64,000 bases of DNA from Podospora pseudocomata (Eukaryota > Ascomycota > Sordariomycetes > Sordariales > Podosporaceae): contig NW_026946366.1 in NCBI RefSeq assembly GCF_035222375.1, positions 2,914,001-2,978,000 of the forward strand, written 5' to 3'. The translations under genes were made by a program, and so were the position numbers. The notes under the pieces were generated by a model. It was not told the DNA's origin, ran no database searches, and saw nothing but the letters and a program-made list of their open reading frames with translations. Positions 45,584 through 56,892 of the stretch are shown here, piece by piece (position 1 is the stretch's first letter; each line of letters opens with the position of its first letter).

Positions 45584-46720
45584 TCAGTCCTTCTCGGCGA
45601 TAGCCTGTAATCTGTCGTCGATCTCGTCCTCTGTAAGTGTCCTGAACCCAGGGTATGTGCCTTCCTTGCCGTCTGGGCGTGGCCCTCCCACAATACCAAT
45701 CTCAATCTCGGTCTTCTTGAAGTCCATGCTGAGGACCGTGCTCAGTGTTGTGATTGCAAGTTCAACAACCTCTTTCCAATCACCGTCCGCATAATCCCGG
45801 TTCTTGAGCTTCTTCTCGAGATGATTGAGCGCCTCCTGCTGCTTGGGACCCGCAGCTGTGCCCTTGTAACCGATATAGTAACCGGCGGGGTCGCACTTGA
45901 ATAACTGCGGCCCAAACTCGGAATCGAGGGAGATCAGCGTCACAGCGAGACCATATGGGCGCATGTATGCCTAGCAAGGATGTCAGCTTCGATATTCCAA
46001 TATTCCCCTGCCAAGGCAAGTCAATATTTCCCGTCGTCATACCCGTTGAGTGTACACTTGACTGATATTGGCAAGTCTCTTGGCCAGAGCATCGCATGGC
46101 ATCTCATAGCCAAACTTGTATCTGAACTCGGCCGCTTCTGACTGGGCACGCTGGGAGAACGCTCGCGCATCTGCGATGGAGCCGGTCATGACGCAACCAA
46201 CCGAGGGCGAGATCTGGAAGATGTGTGTGACGGAAGAAGGGTCGATGAGCTTGTCCTGCACCACGCTGTTAGAGCTGACCGGCTAGGCAGCAGAATATCG
46301 GTTGCTTCTGACGTACTGGAACCTTCTTCTGGGACAGGACAACAGCGCAGTCCTTGCCCCTGACGCCAATGGACATGATGTTGGCGGCTGTGATGGCCTT
46401 GAAGGCATATTCTGCAGGACATCCCTTTGTCAGTCTCTCTCCTACTCAGACGCAACCAGTCCCCATTTCCGATTCTCTCAAGTCTTCGACAGCTTCCTCT
46501 CCTTGGTTCCTCCTCGTCTACTGCCCTCTTCTCCCCTTGCCCCTCCCTCTCGGCTATGGCACTTGTACATACCAACTTGGTACAGTCTTCCTTGGTCGGA
46601 GAAAATGGTAATGTGTCGGTCGTAACCAGCGTTGCCTGCGCATCAAGTGTTAGCCAGGACCAAAGTGGAGCTCGAAGCTCGCCCGACAGCGTCGCAGCTG
46701 GTAATCGACGTACCCGCCAT
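45584..46720 (-). CDS. scl1: 20S proteasome subunit alpha-1 (Scl1; human PSMA6 type)
   Basis: Five exons, complement(join(45584..45970, 46043..46255, 46317..46411, 46573..46635, 46714..46720)), 254 aa. The first coding exon is only 7 nt (ATGGCGG). Introns are 78, 161, 61 and 72 nt with normal GT...AG ends, and every junction is in phase. The N-terminal signature [20 protein letters not shown] is at 7-26, followed by [49 protein letters not shown] and [20 protein letters not shown]. The VRGKDCAV and KVPDKL motifs assign it to alpha-1 (yeast Scl1/PSMA6) rather than another alpha subunit. It is a structural, non-catalytic subunit of the outer ring, and its N-terminus contributes to the gate. Head-to-head with the WKF-domain gene. 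Confidence 0.96.
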
Positions 46721-47417
46721 CTTGACCGATGTGAGCTGATGAAAGCTTTATTGAAGGATTGTATGAGCGGATGGGGAGGAGGACGAATCGGTAGATGCGC
46801 AATGTCAAAAGATCGGGCAATGGTGGTTGTTTTGGTGGTGGTGGTGGTGTTGGTGTTGAGCAGGCGGCAAGGAGCTTCGTTCGTCGTTGCGGTTGGCCTG
46901 GCAGGGAAGCTCCAGCTGTCGATCGACGCGTTGCTCTGCTTGCCTGGAGAAGGCTGACAGCCAGCTGTTACGGGCGGTCTGCCTGCCTTGAAAGTTAGGC
47001 ATTAATTAGAAAGCAGATCTTGGCTTAAGCGTCATGGCTGGGGCCCAAGCTTCAATGGTAGTGGGGTTGCCCCACATTCTTAACTTCTGCTCTGTTATCG
47101 GGCGCAAGACCCCTGTATTGGGCGCTGATAAGCACTGGCGGAACAGAAATTTGCTGCAGGCTGTTTCTCATTCAACTGGCAGCATCGACACAAACACCCA
47201 ATAGAACTCACGACATCGCCAAACGGCCCCAATATTTCTTGCATTCGGAAACTCTTGGGTCTCGTTGAAAACAGCGCTACTCGGCTCAATTTGCACTTTT
47301 GCCGTTTCTGTGGGAACCCGCGCCCCTGTCCGTCCTACGTCGTCTGTCTCGGTCCAGGGCTTTTTTTTCTTCACCTCGGTCGACACCTGTTTGCCTGCTT
47401 CTTCTTTGCTGGCCAAC
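46721..47417. promoter_or_regulatory. Divergent intergenic region between scl1 and the WKF-domain gene
   Basis: 697 bp holding both promoters. I looked for the yeast proteasome-associated control element (GGTGGCAAA) and did not see an exact copy. No gene is recognisable. The WKF gene frame is open upstream to 47265. Confidence 0.45.
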
Positions 47418-48674
47418 ATGTCCGCTCGTGTCCCGGCCTGGAAGCGATTGGGCCTCAAGCTCAAGGGAGCATCCGACGAGAGCCCTGTCCTGAGCTCAAC
47501 CGGCCCCAATGCCAATTCCGCTTCGCAAGTAAACAGCAGCCCTGTGAGCGCGCTCAAGAGAAAGCAACCACTATATCAGTCGCCGGCCAACAGCTATAAC
47601 AGCATTTCGTATGCGCAAACTCCCAACAAGAGGTTCCGAGCCGACGAACAAACTCCTGGATCACAAAGAAAATCTGTGTCCTTCACAGCGGACACCAAGA
47701 AGACATCCGTCGAACCAGCAAAGAAGAAGGCAAAGAAAAAGAAGGCCAAGAAGCCAGCGCAACCTGTTGCCAAACCCGAGACGAACCTTGAACCATCCCT
47801 CGATTACCTTCGCCAGTGGCACACTGCGCGCGACTCGTGGAAGTTCAACAAGAACCACCAGACATTGCTCATTAAGTATCTCTTTGACGGCGACAAGATC
47901 CCTTCAGCCGATATTCCAATTTTCTACCAATATATCAGCGACCTCAAGGGAGGCGTGCGGACGAGGTTACGAGAGACGGCGGTGGAGATCAAGAAGAAAG
48001 ATATGGAGCAGGGTGTCAGCGCTTTCCCTGCCGACACCAAGGACAAGGCCACCAAGCAGACAGAGTACGAGGAGGTTATCTCGCGATTTCTTGAGGACCT
48101 GCAACAGCATCAAAAGCAACGTCAGTGTACTGGCACCAATGCCAATGGCAAGCGCCCATTAGAGGAGGTACAATATGTCATCAGAACCGTGGACCCTCTG
48201 GTCAAGCAGCGAGCGCTGAGGCGCATCCGCGCTGAGATCGTGGCCGTAGAATTAGCGTCGGACAGTGAGGAGAGCACCACAACATCGACAGCCGCTGCGT
48301 CAACTATCACTTCTTCCTCTTCGTCATCGTCAGGACAGGAGAACGCAGTCGCAGACAAGAGAACACGCAGTGACGATGATTCACAACAGCCTGCCAAGAA
48401 GCGCAGACTGAGAAAAGTACGCAATATCAGCGATGATGAGAGCAGCAGCTCGTCCGAGTCGGAAAGTGATAGCTCTGACGACGATGACGATGACGAAGAT
48501 GAGAACATGGCGGATGCGCCGAATGGTAAGGAGGATGAGGAAACGAGTAGCAGCAGCTCGTCCTCCTCCGAGTCTTCATCAGAGGATGAGTCTGATGATG
48601 AAGAGGAAGCAGATGATGGGAGCGATTCTGACAGCAGCGAAAGTAGCGAGAGTAGTGAGAGTGATTCGGACTGA
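47418..48674 (+). CDS. WKF-domain protein (DUF2373/C7orf50-like), probable nucleolar protein
   Basis: A single exon of 418 aa from the ATG at 47418 (ACATGTC). A basic N-terminus with Lys-rich tract (AKKKAKKKKAKKPAQ, about 97-112) precedes the WKF domain at about 127-185: LDYLRQWHTARDSWKFNKNH then QTLLIKYLFDGDKIP. This is the domain of human C7orf50 and its fungal relatives. A helical segment (about 190-300) follows, then a tail of about 120 residues made almost wholly of Ser, Asp and Glu, a likely casein-kinase-2 target similar in style to Srp40/Nopp140 tails. A role in ribosome biogenesis is inferred from relatives and composition. Head-to-head with scl1, tail-to-tail with the SIS/CBS gene. 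Confidence 0.88.
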   Translation: MSARVPAWKRLGLKLKGASDESPVLSSTGPNANSASQVNSSPVSALKRKQPLYQSPANSYNSISYAQTPNKRFRADEQTPGSQRKSVSFTADTKKTSVEPAKKKAKKKKAKKPAQPVAKPETNLEPSLDYLRQWHTARDSWKFNKNHQTLLIKYLFDGDKIPSADIPIFYQYISDLKGGVRTRLRETAVEIKKKDMEQGVSAFPADTKDKATKQTEYEEVISRFLEDLQQHQKQRQCTGTNANGKRPLEEVQYVIRTVDPLVKQRALRRIRAEIVAVELASDSEESTTTSTAAASTITSSSSSSSGQENAVADKRTRSDDDSQQPAKKRRLRKVRNISDDESSSSSESESDSSDDDDDDEDENMADAPNGKEDEETSSSSSSSSESSSEDESDDEEEADDGSDSDSSESSESSESDSD

Positions 48675-49281
48675 GCGTCTGTCTTGTTTAGAGGTTACTA
48701 GCCGGATGGGTCAAATTTTGTTACGATCTGGTCATCATGTACATCATAAATGTGCTTCACAGCATGGCGGACAGTTACTCAAGCTAATTCAGCACTCGGA
48801 TATGGTAGATCAATGAGAGTTGAATTTCTAATGTCACAGGGTGTCTCATGTAACAGTAAAATAGAATACCACAAATAAAAAGAGAGTCGCTGCCACCCAA
48901 TGATGTTTGCGCTGTACAGAGTTATCCTGTACTTGATGTTCAAGACGATGCCACCCGCCACTTCTACCTACTCCTCTTTCTCGGCCATGACAAGAAGATT
49001 GAAACAAATGTACGATGGTCCCGCAACGCCTTGCTACAAAAATCGAAAATCATAAAAGCAGAGAGCCTACCTAATGCTGCGCATAAATACCAAAATACCT
49101 CCCAATCCGCTCTAGCTCTGTCCTTGGGTCACGCCAACCCCTGATCACCAACCGATGTGCTCACATGATCCATAAATGCAGCCGCTCCCCTCTCTTGTAT
49201 CCAAAGGAAGATAAACTCATAAACATCGTTGCCTTGACCAGCTCACATTGACTGGAAGCCAGAACAGAAAAAGAAAAAAAA
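48675..49281. other. Convergent intergenic region
   Basis: AT-rich 3' flanks of the WKF-domain gene (+) and the SIS/CBS gene (-). No gene is recognisable. Confidence 0.55.
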
Positions 49282-50598
49282 TCATGCCTCCTCCATCAGA
49301 CTCCCCACCTCAAGAAGTCCAACACACTCTCCCCGATCCATAACAGCGACAATCGCATTATCCTCATACTGCCCATCCCCAAGCGCAACCCTCATCCCCA
49401 GCACCCACTCGGCCGCCTTTTCCACGCTCGAGTCGGCAGCAACAGGCACTAACTCCTTCTTGCTCGTCACCAGCCACCCCTTCAGCTCCTCCAACCCGGT
49501 CACCAGATCCGCCGAATCCAGCTTCCTGATCCGCCTGGGGGAGATAACATCCCCGGTCTGCAACCTCACCCACCCCGAAGGCGAGGCATAGCCCGCCCTG
49601 AGCACATCCGCACCCGTAGCGGTCTTTTCTGGGGGGGTATCCAGGAGCGGAATCATCTCCATTCGCACCGCCAGTTCCCTCGCGCTCTTTTCACTCAAGC
49701 TTGGCTTCCTCAGTGCAGCCCCGATCGCGCCGCCGGGGTGATTTTTGGCAAACACGCTCGCTACGCTGGGGTGTAGCTCCCTGCTGGCGACGATTGCGAG
49801 CGCATCCCCTACCGTCAGCGCCACCGTCGTGGAGGTTGTTGGTGCCGACACGCCAAAGGACTTTGTCTCTGGCTCGTGGATCGGTGCGGGAAGAAGGATG
49901 GTATCGGGGCGGTGCTTGATCAGCTCGCATGTTTCCGGGCGGGTGTGAGACGTTAAGAGGATAAGAGGAAGTGACTTGTCGAGGTGGGGGAGAAGCGTCA
50001 GGAGCTCGGGGGTTTTGCCGGAGAAGGTGATCAGCAAGAAGGTGTCGCGGGGGCCGATCTGGCCCAGATCGCCGTGGAGGGCCTCGGTGGGGTGGAGAAA
50101 AACGGCTTGGATGGCGAGCGAGTTGAAGGTTGCGACGAGCTTCTTGGCGATGTGCCCTGACTTGCCGACGCCTATTACTACTATCTTGCCGTCTGTCGCT
50201 CCTCGGCTGTGAGAGTGGTGTTGGTGGTGGGGGTATTTGGGGTGGTTGCGGCGGGTGATGGCCTCAACGGCGCGGTTGAAGCCTTCGCGGGCGAGACGGT
50301 CGGTGGAGTAGAGCGCCGTCAGGTTCTGCAGGGCAGTGGTCTCGGTGGAGAGGACGTGGACGGCGTTGGAGAGACGCTCTTCGACTGCGAGCTTCTCGTC
50401 GGCGACGGCAATGGCCGGCTGGGAGAGGGAGAGGGCCTCGATCGGCATGCCATTGCAAAAGTCATCGTCCTCGGCGGGTGTGATGGGGGACGGAGGGGAC
50501 AGTGGGGGGATGGTTGAGAAGGTCGGAGGCATCTGGCGGAGGAGGTAGACCTCGCTGTTGTGGACGGGAGTGCGCCCGTGCTGGCGCTGTTCAACCAT
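49282..50598 (-). CDS. KpsF/GutQ-type sugar-phosphate isomerase homologue (SIS + CBS)
   Basis: A single exon of 438 aa from the ATG at 50598; the frame is open to 50712 but the upstream part is Lys/Arg-rich and unlike the family. The SIS domain spans about 135-275, with [11 protein letters not shown] at 143-153, [11 protein letters not shown] at 169-179, TFSGKTPEL at 191-199 and [20 protein letters not shown] at 251-270. The family-specific NHPGGAIG, which carries the catalytic His of KdsD/KpsF, is at 286-293. A C-terminal region (about 325-438) corresponds to the two CBS domains but the first is degenerate. Bacterial relatives interconvert ribulose-5-phosphate and arabinose-5-phosphate for Kdo synthesis; fungi make no Kdo, so the substrate here is open. 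The N-terminal 50 residues are a disordered addition. Confidence 0.9.
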   Translation of the reverse strand: MVEQRQHGRTPVHNSEVYLLRQMPPTFSTIPPLSPPSPITPAEDDDFCNGMPIEALSLSQPAIAVADEKLAVEERLSNAVHVLSTETTALQNLTALYSTDRLAREGFNRAVEAITRRNHPKYPHHQHHSHSRGATDGKIVVIGVGKSGHIAKKLVATFNSLAIQAVFLHPTEALHGDLGQIGPRDTFLLITFSGKTPELLTLLPHLDKSLPLILLTSHTRPETCELIKHRPDTILLPAPIHEPETKSFGVSAPTTSTTVALTVGDALAIVASRELHPSVASVFAKNHPGGAIGAALRKPSLSEKSARELAVRMEMIPLLDTPPEKTATGADVLRAGYASPSGWVRLQTGDVISPRRIRKLDSADLVTGLEELKGWLVTSKKELVPVAADSSVEKAAEWVLGMRVALGDGQYEDNAIVAVMDRGECVGLLEVGSLMEEA

Positions 50599-53012
50599 TT
50601 TGCCGCAGTGTTTCTTCTTCCGTCCTACAACGAGCGCACTTGCAAAACTCCCTCTCCTGCTAGACAATTCCTCCCTTCTTTTGCCTCTGTTTTTTTGTTC
50701 CCACTGTTTCAATTCCTTCTAGAACTGTTTTTCTTTCGAATCGGCGCGAGTCGCTCGTGGGCCACGACTCACCGAATGCCTGGGGTGGAGAATTGAACTC
50801 GGGTTTCCACGGGTCTGGGAAGTACCGGTAAGGGCACCCCTTCGAAAGGATCAAGTTTGCCACTGGCACAACTTTGACCAAAAGGTAAAGCTTGAGTGTA
50901 ACGAAGGAGCGGTAAAGAGATGAACTTCTTGTTCTGAAAGAAGGTGAGAGAGTCGGTCAATCTATCGACCGAATTGCTGACGATGTCCGTCTGATCCGTT
51001 CTATCCGCGGTATTATAATCGCCCCGAAGTCTTGATCTGTATGTGAATGGTGGGGATTTGGTGGAGGGGTACTTTGATGTTGGTCCCTTGAATACGACGT
51101 CGTTCTCGCAGGTGTGTAAGAAGAGACAGGTGTGTAAGAAGAGACAGGTGCTGTGTAGACCAAGAACGGAAGAGAAAAGGTCAAGGTGGGAGAAAAGAAA
51201 AATTATCAGTTAGAGGGAGGAGGGCATGGTTATGACGGCGCAACGCAAAGCCTCAGTAGGTATTTGTGATCCTATCATTCCCGGGGCCCTATTTTCCCTC
51301 CAAAAATGGAGCCGTTTGATGTCAAGGGACAACCTAACGAGTTCGTTCTTGGGTTGGACCCCGAGGGGAGGCAAAGTGTAGCGATCTTCAGGGTTTGGTA
51401 TCCCTCCAAGATCGGGAACTTACCCTGATGGGCAAACGAACCAGGGAAATCAGATCAAAAATACCCCAGCAGCGCTAGCCGCAGTTCTCTCTGCCTTTGT
51501 GCGGCAGGTGTGTGTGGTAGCGGCCCATTATCAGATGCATTGAGATGGATTCAGGTGGGTGGATTGGGGGGGAGGGGATGGATGCTTGGATACCCACTGT
51601 CACGGTTGAGATAAATTGCTTCAAGGCTTTTGCTGCTGATGAATCAACGGACGTGGTGGGATGGCGGGGCTCTCCAACCTAGGTTGATTTGGCCCGCGTC
51701 TGCACGCGTGTTTAGCATATGCTTTCTACGGGTGGCGTGCATGGGGGTCCTCTTTGGCAAGTGGTTGCGCGAGCTTGCGTGATTTGCCCAAGCCATCCTA
51801 TACATTCTTTTTATTCTCTTGTTCTCTATAACTGACCTCGTTATGTGTGCCGCCCATCCGTATTTCACCGCCAGACTTCCTAGCCTTCTCTTTTGGGCAT
51901 TTTTTCTGTAACTTGGTGGACGCTGCCGAGGCGTCTTATAAGATCAGGGTTGGATAAGGCAAGGGGATTTTGCCGAGCGGTCGGCGCGGGGAATAGCCCC
52001 GAATGATGTCGGTGGCAGCCTGTTCCGTTTTCTGAACCCTTTTCTCTCCGGGCTCCGATCGCTCGGCCCCTTTCTCCCTAACGCCGAGATCTGTTCCGGT
52101 TGACTGGATCGGTTGGAATTTGCTCTGATCTGAGGCACTGGGGATCTTACCATCAATCACGTTGATGGCCCTGACGCAACCATCTGCTGCCTGTCCTCCA
52201 TCGATGTGCTCTACTAGGTACGGTGACGCTCAAGATCTTGGTTTTGGAAGTTTGCACTTTACAGCCAGACGAATGGAAGGAACCTGGACCGTTGAACTTT
52301 GGCGTTGCAACGGCTGCCCAGACCAGCCCCAGACTGCCGGCCCGGCTCCGATGGTTAGTGGTGTCTATCGGAGAATGGAAATAAAAAGTGACAATCCACT
52401 CTATGCTGTAGTCCACAAGACAGCTTAGCGGCTCTTGCGTCATATTGCGAATGCGGAAGAAGGAGGGGATACAATGGATGATCTGGTTTTTGAATTGCCT
52501 CTTTGTTCCAGCAAAACGTATGCTGCTCTTGGTGCAACTAGGCAGTTTGATCTATACCTACTACCATATATATAAGGTATGCAAGTATTGTCCAGAGACA
52601 TTCTTATTGGACACGACCAGCATACTGTCCATAGCATGGTGTTATTGAAGTAAAAGATTCTCAGCATCTTCTATCTGTATGAACATACACTCAAGCAATC
52701 CTTTTGATACTCTTCTTCATGGCTTAGCGATGCCAAGTCCACAATGAAGCAACAGTTGCGTCCCGTCGTGCCCTTGCACCATGAACCCTAACCCATGACA
52801 TTGATATCCCTTATCGCAGCTTATCAGTTTGCCGCTGACCGTGTCGTTGTAGCGGGGTAGTATTTTTGGAACCTCCTTGGTAGACCTCAACAATATCTTT
52901 CCACCAATATCTTTCCTTCCACCTGAGCATTTCCATATAGGTCTCTAGCCTAGTCACTCATTTGGTAGTTTCGTGTATCTCTCCATCGGTTATCGTCATC
53001 GCTATTGCAAAC
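50599..53012. other. Long gene-free region
   Basis: About 2.4 kb between the promoter of the SIS/CBS gene and the phosphatase start. It contains an 18-bp tandem repeat (51109-51150). A B-box-like word at about 50790-50800 on the minus strand does not fold as a tRNA T arm. Around 52540-52680 it is AT-rich. No gene is recognisable. Confidence 0.5.
51109..51150. repeat. Tandem 18-bp direct repeat, about 2.3 copies
   Basis: Unit CAGGTGTGTAAGAAGAGA at 51109-51126 and, identically, at 51127-51144, followed by a partial CAGGTG. It sits about 510 bp upstream of the SIS/CBS start codon. Confidence 0.95.
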
Positions 53013-53635
53013 ATGGCTGAGAAGATTTCGGTCCTTTTCGTTTGCCTGGGCAACATCTGTAGATCGACCATGGCTGAAGGCGTCTTCCAAGCCCTGGCAA
53101 AGAAGGAGCCGTACAAGGATCTGGTTGCCGATATTGATTCTTGCGGAACGGGTATGTCTCTCTCGATGATGTCGCCCTCTGTGTCGTCTCCAGCAACCCT
53201 AACCACACTATCTTTCTTTGACCAGGTGGGTACCACATTGGTGAAGGACCAGATAACCGCACCATGTCCACCCTCGAATCTCATGGTATCACTGACTATG
53301 TGCATGCGGCACGCAAGGTAAGGCTTGGTCTATCGATCGGCGGGCTCGGGCATCGTTTCTAATCGCTGTTGAAGGTGAATGCGTCTGATTTCGACAAGTT
53401 TGATTACATCTTCGCCATGGACCGTGCCAACCTCTCCGACCTCCAACGTATCCAGCAACGCAAATCGAATAGCAAGGCCAAAGTGATGCTTTTCGGAGAG
53501 TACTCGGGAACCGGCAAGGCCGAGGTGATCAGTGACCCCTACTATGGTGGGCAGCAAGGTTTCGAGAAGGCGTATGAACAGGCGACCCGTTTCTCGACCA
53601 ATTTCCTCAAGGAAGTCTTCCCTGACGTTAACTAA
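53013..53635 (+). CDS. Low-molecular-weight protein tyrosine phosphatase (Ltp1/Stp1 type)
   Basis: Three exons, join(53013..53151, 53226..53317, 53375..53635), 163 aa, normal length for the family. Introns are 74 nt (GTATGT...ACCAG) and 57 nt (GTAAGG...GAAG, TCTAATC branch). The P-loop CLGNICRS is at 11-18 (nucleophile C11, R17), and the general acid D131 lies in the DPYYGG motif at 131-136. The adjacent tyrosines Y133 and Y134 match the regulatory pair phosphorylated in mammalian enzymes. Exon 2 encodes GYHIGEGPDNRTMSTLESHG, a standard stretch. A cytosolic phosphotyrosine (and possibly small-molecule phosphate ester) phosphatase; targets unknown. Confidence 0.95.
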
Positions 53636-55356
53636 GCCCTAGCTTTGATCGGTTCTTTGCTGTCGAGCCAAGTGTCGTGGTGTCGTGTTTTCGCCCATGG
53701 ATAGACAAATGATACCATTCTTGGATTGTTGCTTATTGACGTTGTGTCCTCCTCGTCTCAACCCCATGCGCTACCACGCTGCAACTTCCATCTATGTTCC
53801 TGCATTCACTTCACGTACTGGTGTGTTCGTCATGTCGGTCCTGGAAAATCGATACTTCGGATGGGGGGCTGAAGGTCCTGCTAGTCTTGCCCTTCCAGTG
53901 ATTTGCAGAGCAGGGCAACAGATCTACTTATACATATTCTGATCCATTCTCGCATGCTTCGAGATTCAAAAGGATGTCTTGCTGATCGCCTCATTATCTC
54001 GTAATATGACCAGACAAAGCTTGAAGCGAGGTCTTCGGGAATCGCCTTCAACTCTTGGGCACTGCATCAATCCGGAATGGTGCCATCTGGCACCCTACAC
54101 CATGCCATTTTGAGAGGTACGTCAGCCCTACGACCAATTTCAGTGGCCCACGACCGGCAGGCCGCCCGGCAGAGTGGTTCTGGATGAGACTGGCCCCTGA
54201 GAAACGTTGGAAGGATTCAAATTGGAAGCATACTACCTCGGTAGTTGTCCACTGTGAAGAGATCAAGCTCAGCAGCAGCAGCGTCGTTGACGCAGCTCGG
54301 TCGGGTTGAAAGAGGTGGTGATCTTCCCAACAGATAGTACGCCGTACCCCTCTCGGCCGGATTAGTCTGAGCACTGCTATTCGGCGAGGACCGACGATAC
54401 GAGCAAACCAACAAGGCTTGGAGCTGTCGGTTTGGACCAGTTGCGAAGAACCCTAGACACCACCGTCATTTCATGATGTCGACGAACAAGAAGCAGGCAA
54501 CCTTGAGCGCTTCAGGCGGCTTTTGAAACCCCATTTCTTCATCTCCCTCTACCCACTTCCATCTGACAAACAGACCCATTCTGGATGAGAACTTCTTCTG
54601 CTTGGATTCATGCGAGAGGCGAGGTTTCTCGCGCGCGCGTACTGAAGCACACTGCAAGTCAGCTTGATTAGCGCCTGGACTTCCTGACAGGGGCTGCTCA
54701 AAGTATGTATCTCTCCACAGCACTTTGGCTGGAGAGAGACATGCCCAGTGTGTCAGTGTCTGGAAAGCAGCGGCCGCCGACGGGTGATTGTGGGGATTCG
54801 AGGCCCCAGAACCCCGCCGGCCCCATTTTTGTGCTCTTCACCAAGCATCCCTTGTCATTTGTCACGCCAACCGGCAGCCGAGCTTGCAAGCCAGGGTCGC
54901 ATCTCAGCCCCTCCATCTTGTTCGCTGCGGCGCTGCCTTGCATTTCTCCTTTCTCCATCAAAGGACGGTTGCGGACGCCTTAAATACCAGACTCACATCG
55001 GGCTTCGAAGCCAAACGTTTCTGGGCTGCCTCCTCTTTCTACCCTTCTACCCCCTCCTCCACTCTTGGTCCCTTGGATCCCTCTGCCCCGCTACCTACCT
55101 GACCTCCCCGGTTCGGCCCCTTTCCGTCGCCAACTGTCGTTCCTCAGCTCGAAACTTGCTCTCCCACTGCTTCCTTCCCATCCCGTCCCACACTCGGCCT
55201 CCCGTCTTTTGTGTGTTGCCTGACTGGCTTTGTCCGTGCCTATCGATAGCTGCTTACCTGCCCCTCCTTTTTTTTTTGGGTCCCTCCCCGCATCGTTGAG
55301 CTCCATCGCCTTTCCCGCCAGCATCTCCCCAGACCGTTCAGGCATAAATATCCATC
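53636..55356. other. Intergenic region and pyrimidine-rich leader of the MAP kinase gene
   Basis: No supportable gene. From about 54990 to 55350 the + strand is strongly C/T-rich, typical of the promoter and 5' leader of a fungal signalling gene. Open frames in this leader have no recognisable domains. Confidence 0.5.
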
Positions 55357-56892
55357 ATGGGCGATCTCCAGGGCCGTAAGGTGTTCAAGGTGTTCAACCA
55401 GGACTTCATCGTCGATGAAAGATACACCGTGACCAAGGAGCTTGGTCAGGGCGCATACGGCATTGTCTGGTATGGCCATTCATATTGCCCCTCATTTTCT
55501 ACGCCCAACAGCCAAACTGACCATTGCTGTCCTCTCCCATTCTAGTGCCGCGGTGAACAACCAGACCAACGAGGGCGTTGCCATCAAGAAGGTCACCAAT
55601 GTGTTCAGCAAGAAGATTTTGGCCAAGCGCGCCCTGCGCGAGATCAAGCTCCTGCAGCACTTCAGGGGTCACCGAAATGTAAGCCCGGCATACGCACAAG
55701 TCCACACATACTCCACGCAGAACGCTAGAAGACTGACACATCCTCCTTTTCATGACACAGATCACCTGCTTGTATGATATGGATATTCCCAGACCCGACA
55801 GCTTCAACGAGACATATCTTTATGAGGGTATGTTGCCACCACACTATTGTCTGTCCCCTTTGTCTCGAGACGATGCGCTGACACAGTTTGTGACCCGCAG
55901 AGTTGATGGAGTGCGATCTTGCTGCCATCATTCGTTCCGGCCAGCCTCTTACCGACGCCCATTTCCAATCTTTCATTTACCAAATCCTCTGCGGTCTGAA
56001 ATACATTCACTCAGCCAACGTTCTCCATCGCGATCTCAAGCCAGGAAACTTGCTTGTCAACGCCGACTGCGAACTGAAGATTTGCGATTTCGGTCTGGCG
56101 CGTGGCTTCTCGGTTGATCCCGAGGAAAATGCCGGGTACATGACTGAGTATGTCGCGACGAGATGGTACCGCGCGCCCGAAATCATGTTGAGCTTCCAGA
56201 ATTACACCAAAGCTAGTAGGTTTGCCCCTTTGTCCTATGTCTGTACAACGGGTGAGCTGACGTCACGGCTTCTCATAGTTGACGTATGGTCTGTCGGCTG
56301 CATTCTCGCTGAGCTCCTTGGCGGTCGCCCCTTTTTCAAGGGTCGCGATTACGTCGACCAGCTGAACCAAATTCTCCACATTCTTGGTACCCCTAATGAG
56401 GAAACTTTGTCTCGCATCGGTTCCCCTAGGGCCCAGGAATACGTGCGGAATCTTCCTTTCATGGCCAAGAAGTCATTCCCTTCGCTCTTCCCTAATGCCA
56501 ACCCGGACGCTCTCGACCTCTTGGACCGTATGCTTGCTTTCGACCCCTCTCGCCGCATCAGTGTCGAGGAGGCCCTCGAACACCCCTATCTTGCCATCTG
56601 GCACGACGCTAGTGACGAGCCCGACTGCCCAACCACTTTCAACTTTGACTTCGAGGTCATCGATGATGTTAATGAAATGCGCAAGATGATCCTCAGCGAG
56701 GTTGTCAACTTCAGAGCCCAAGTCCGCACTGTCCCTGGCCAGGCGGGCTCTGCCGGTAACATCCAACAGGCGCCATCAAACGTCCCCATTCCTGCAGGTG
56801 GGCCCGGCCAGCAGTGGACGGCCGAGGACCCAAGACCGATGGAGTACGGTAACCAAATGCAGGGTCTCGAGGCTGAGCTCGGAGGCAGATAG
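55357..56892 (+). CDS. Cell-wall-integrity MAP kinase (Slt2/MpkA/MAK-1 type)
   Basis: Five exons, join(55357..55469, 55546..55678, 55761..55827, 55901..56215, 56279..56892), 413 aa. Introns are 76, 82, 73 and 63 nt, all in phase. The Gly-rich loop GQGAYGIVC is at 30-38, the catalytic Lys K52 in [13 protein letters not shown] at 147-154, DFGLAR at 167-172, and the activation motif TEY at 186-188 with [11 protein letters not shown] after it. The sequence matches the Slt2/ERK5-like branch: [19 protein letters not shown] at the N-terminus and [20 protein letters not shown] in the N-lobe. This is the last kinase of the Bck1-Mkk-Slt2 cascade that answers wall stress and governs growth and conidiation. 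The frame remains open after the TAG stop to 57304 (see findings). Confidence 0.97.

Noticed and set aside
50780-50850. tRNA-like B box on the minus strand (GAGTTCAATTC)
   Set aside because: Only three of five T-stem pairs form, the possible acceptor arms enclose too few bases, and no A box is at the right distance.
51109-51150. Resemblance of the 18-bp repeat to the Tn5 mosaic end used in sequencing libraries
   Set aside because: The match is imperfect (a substitution and an inserted base) and there is no transposase gene or target duplication; it is kept only as a tandem repeat.
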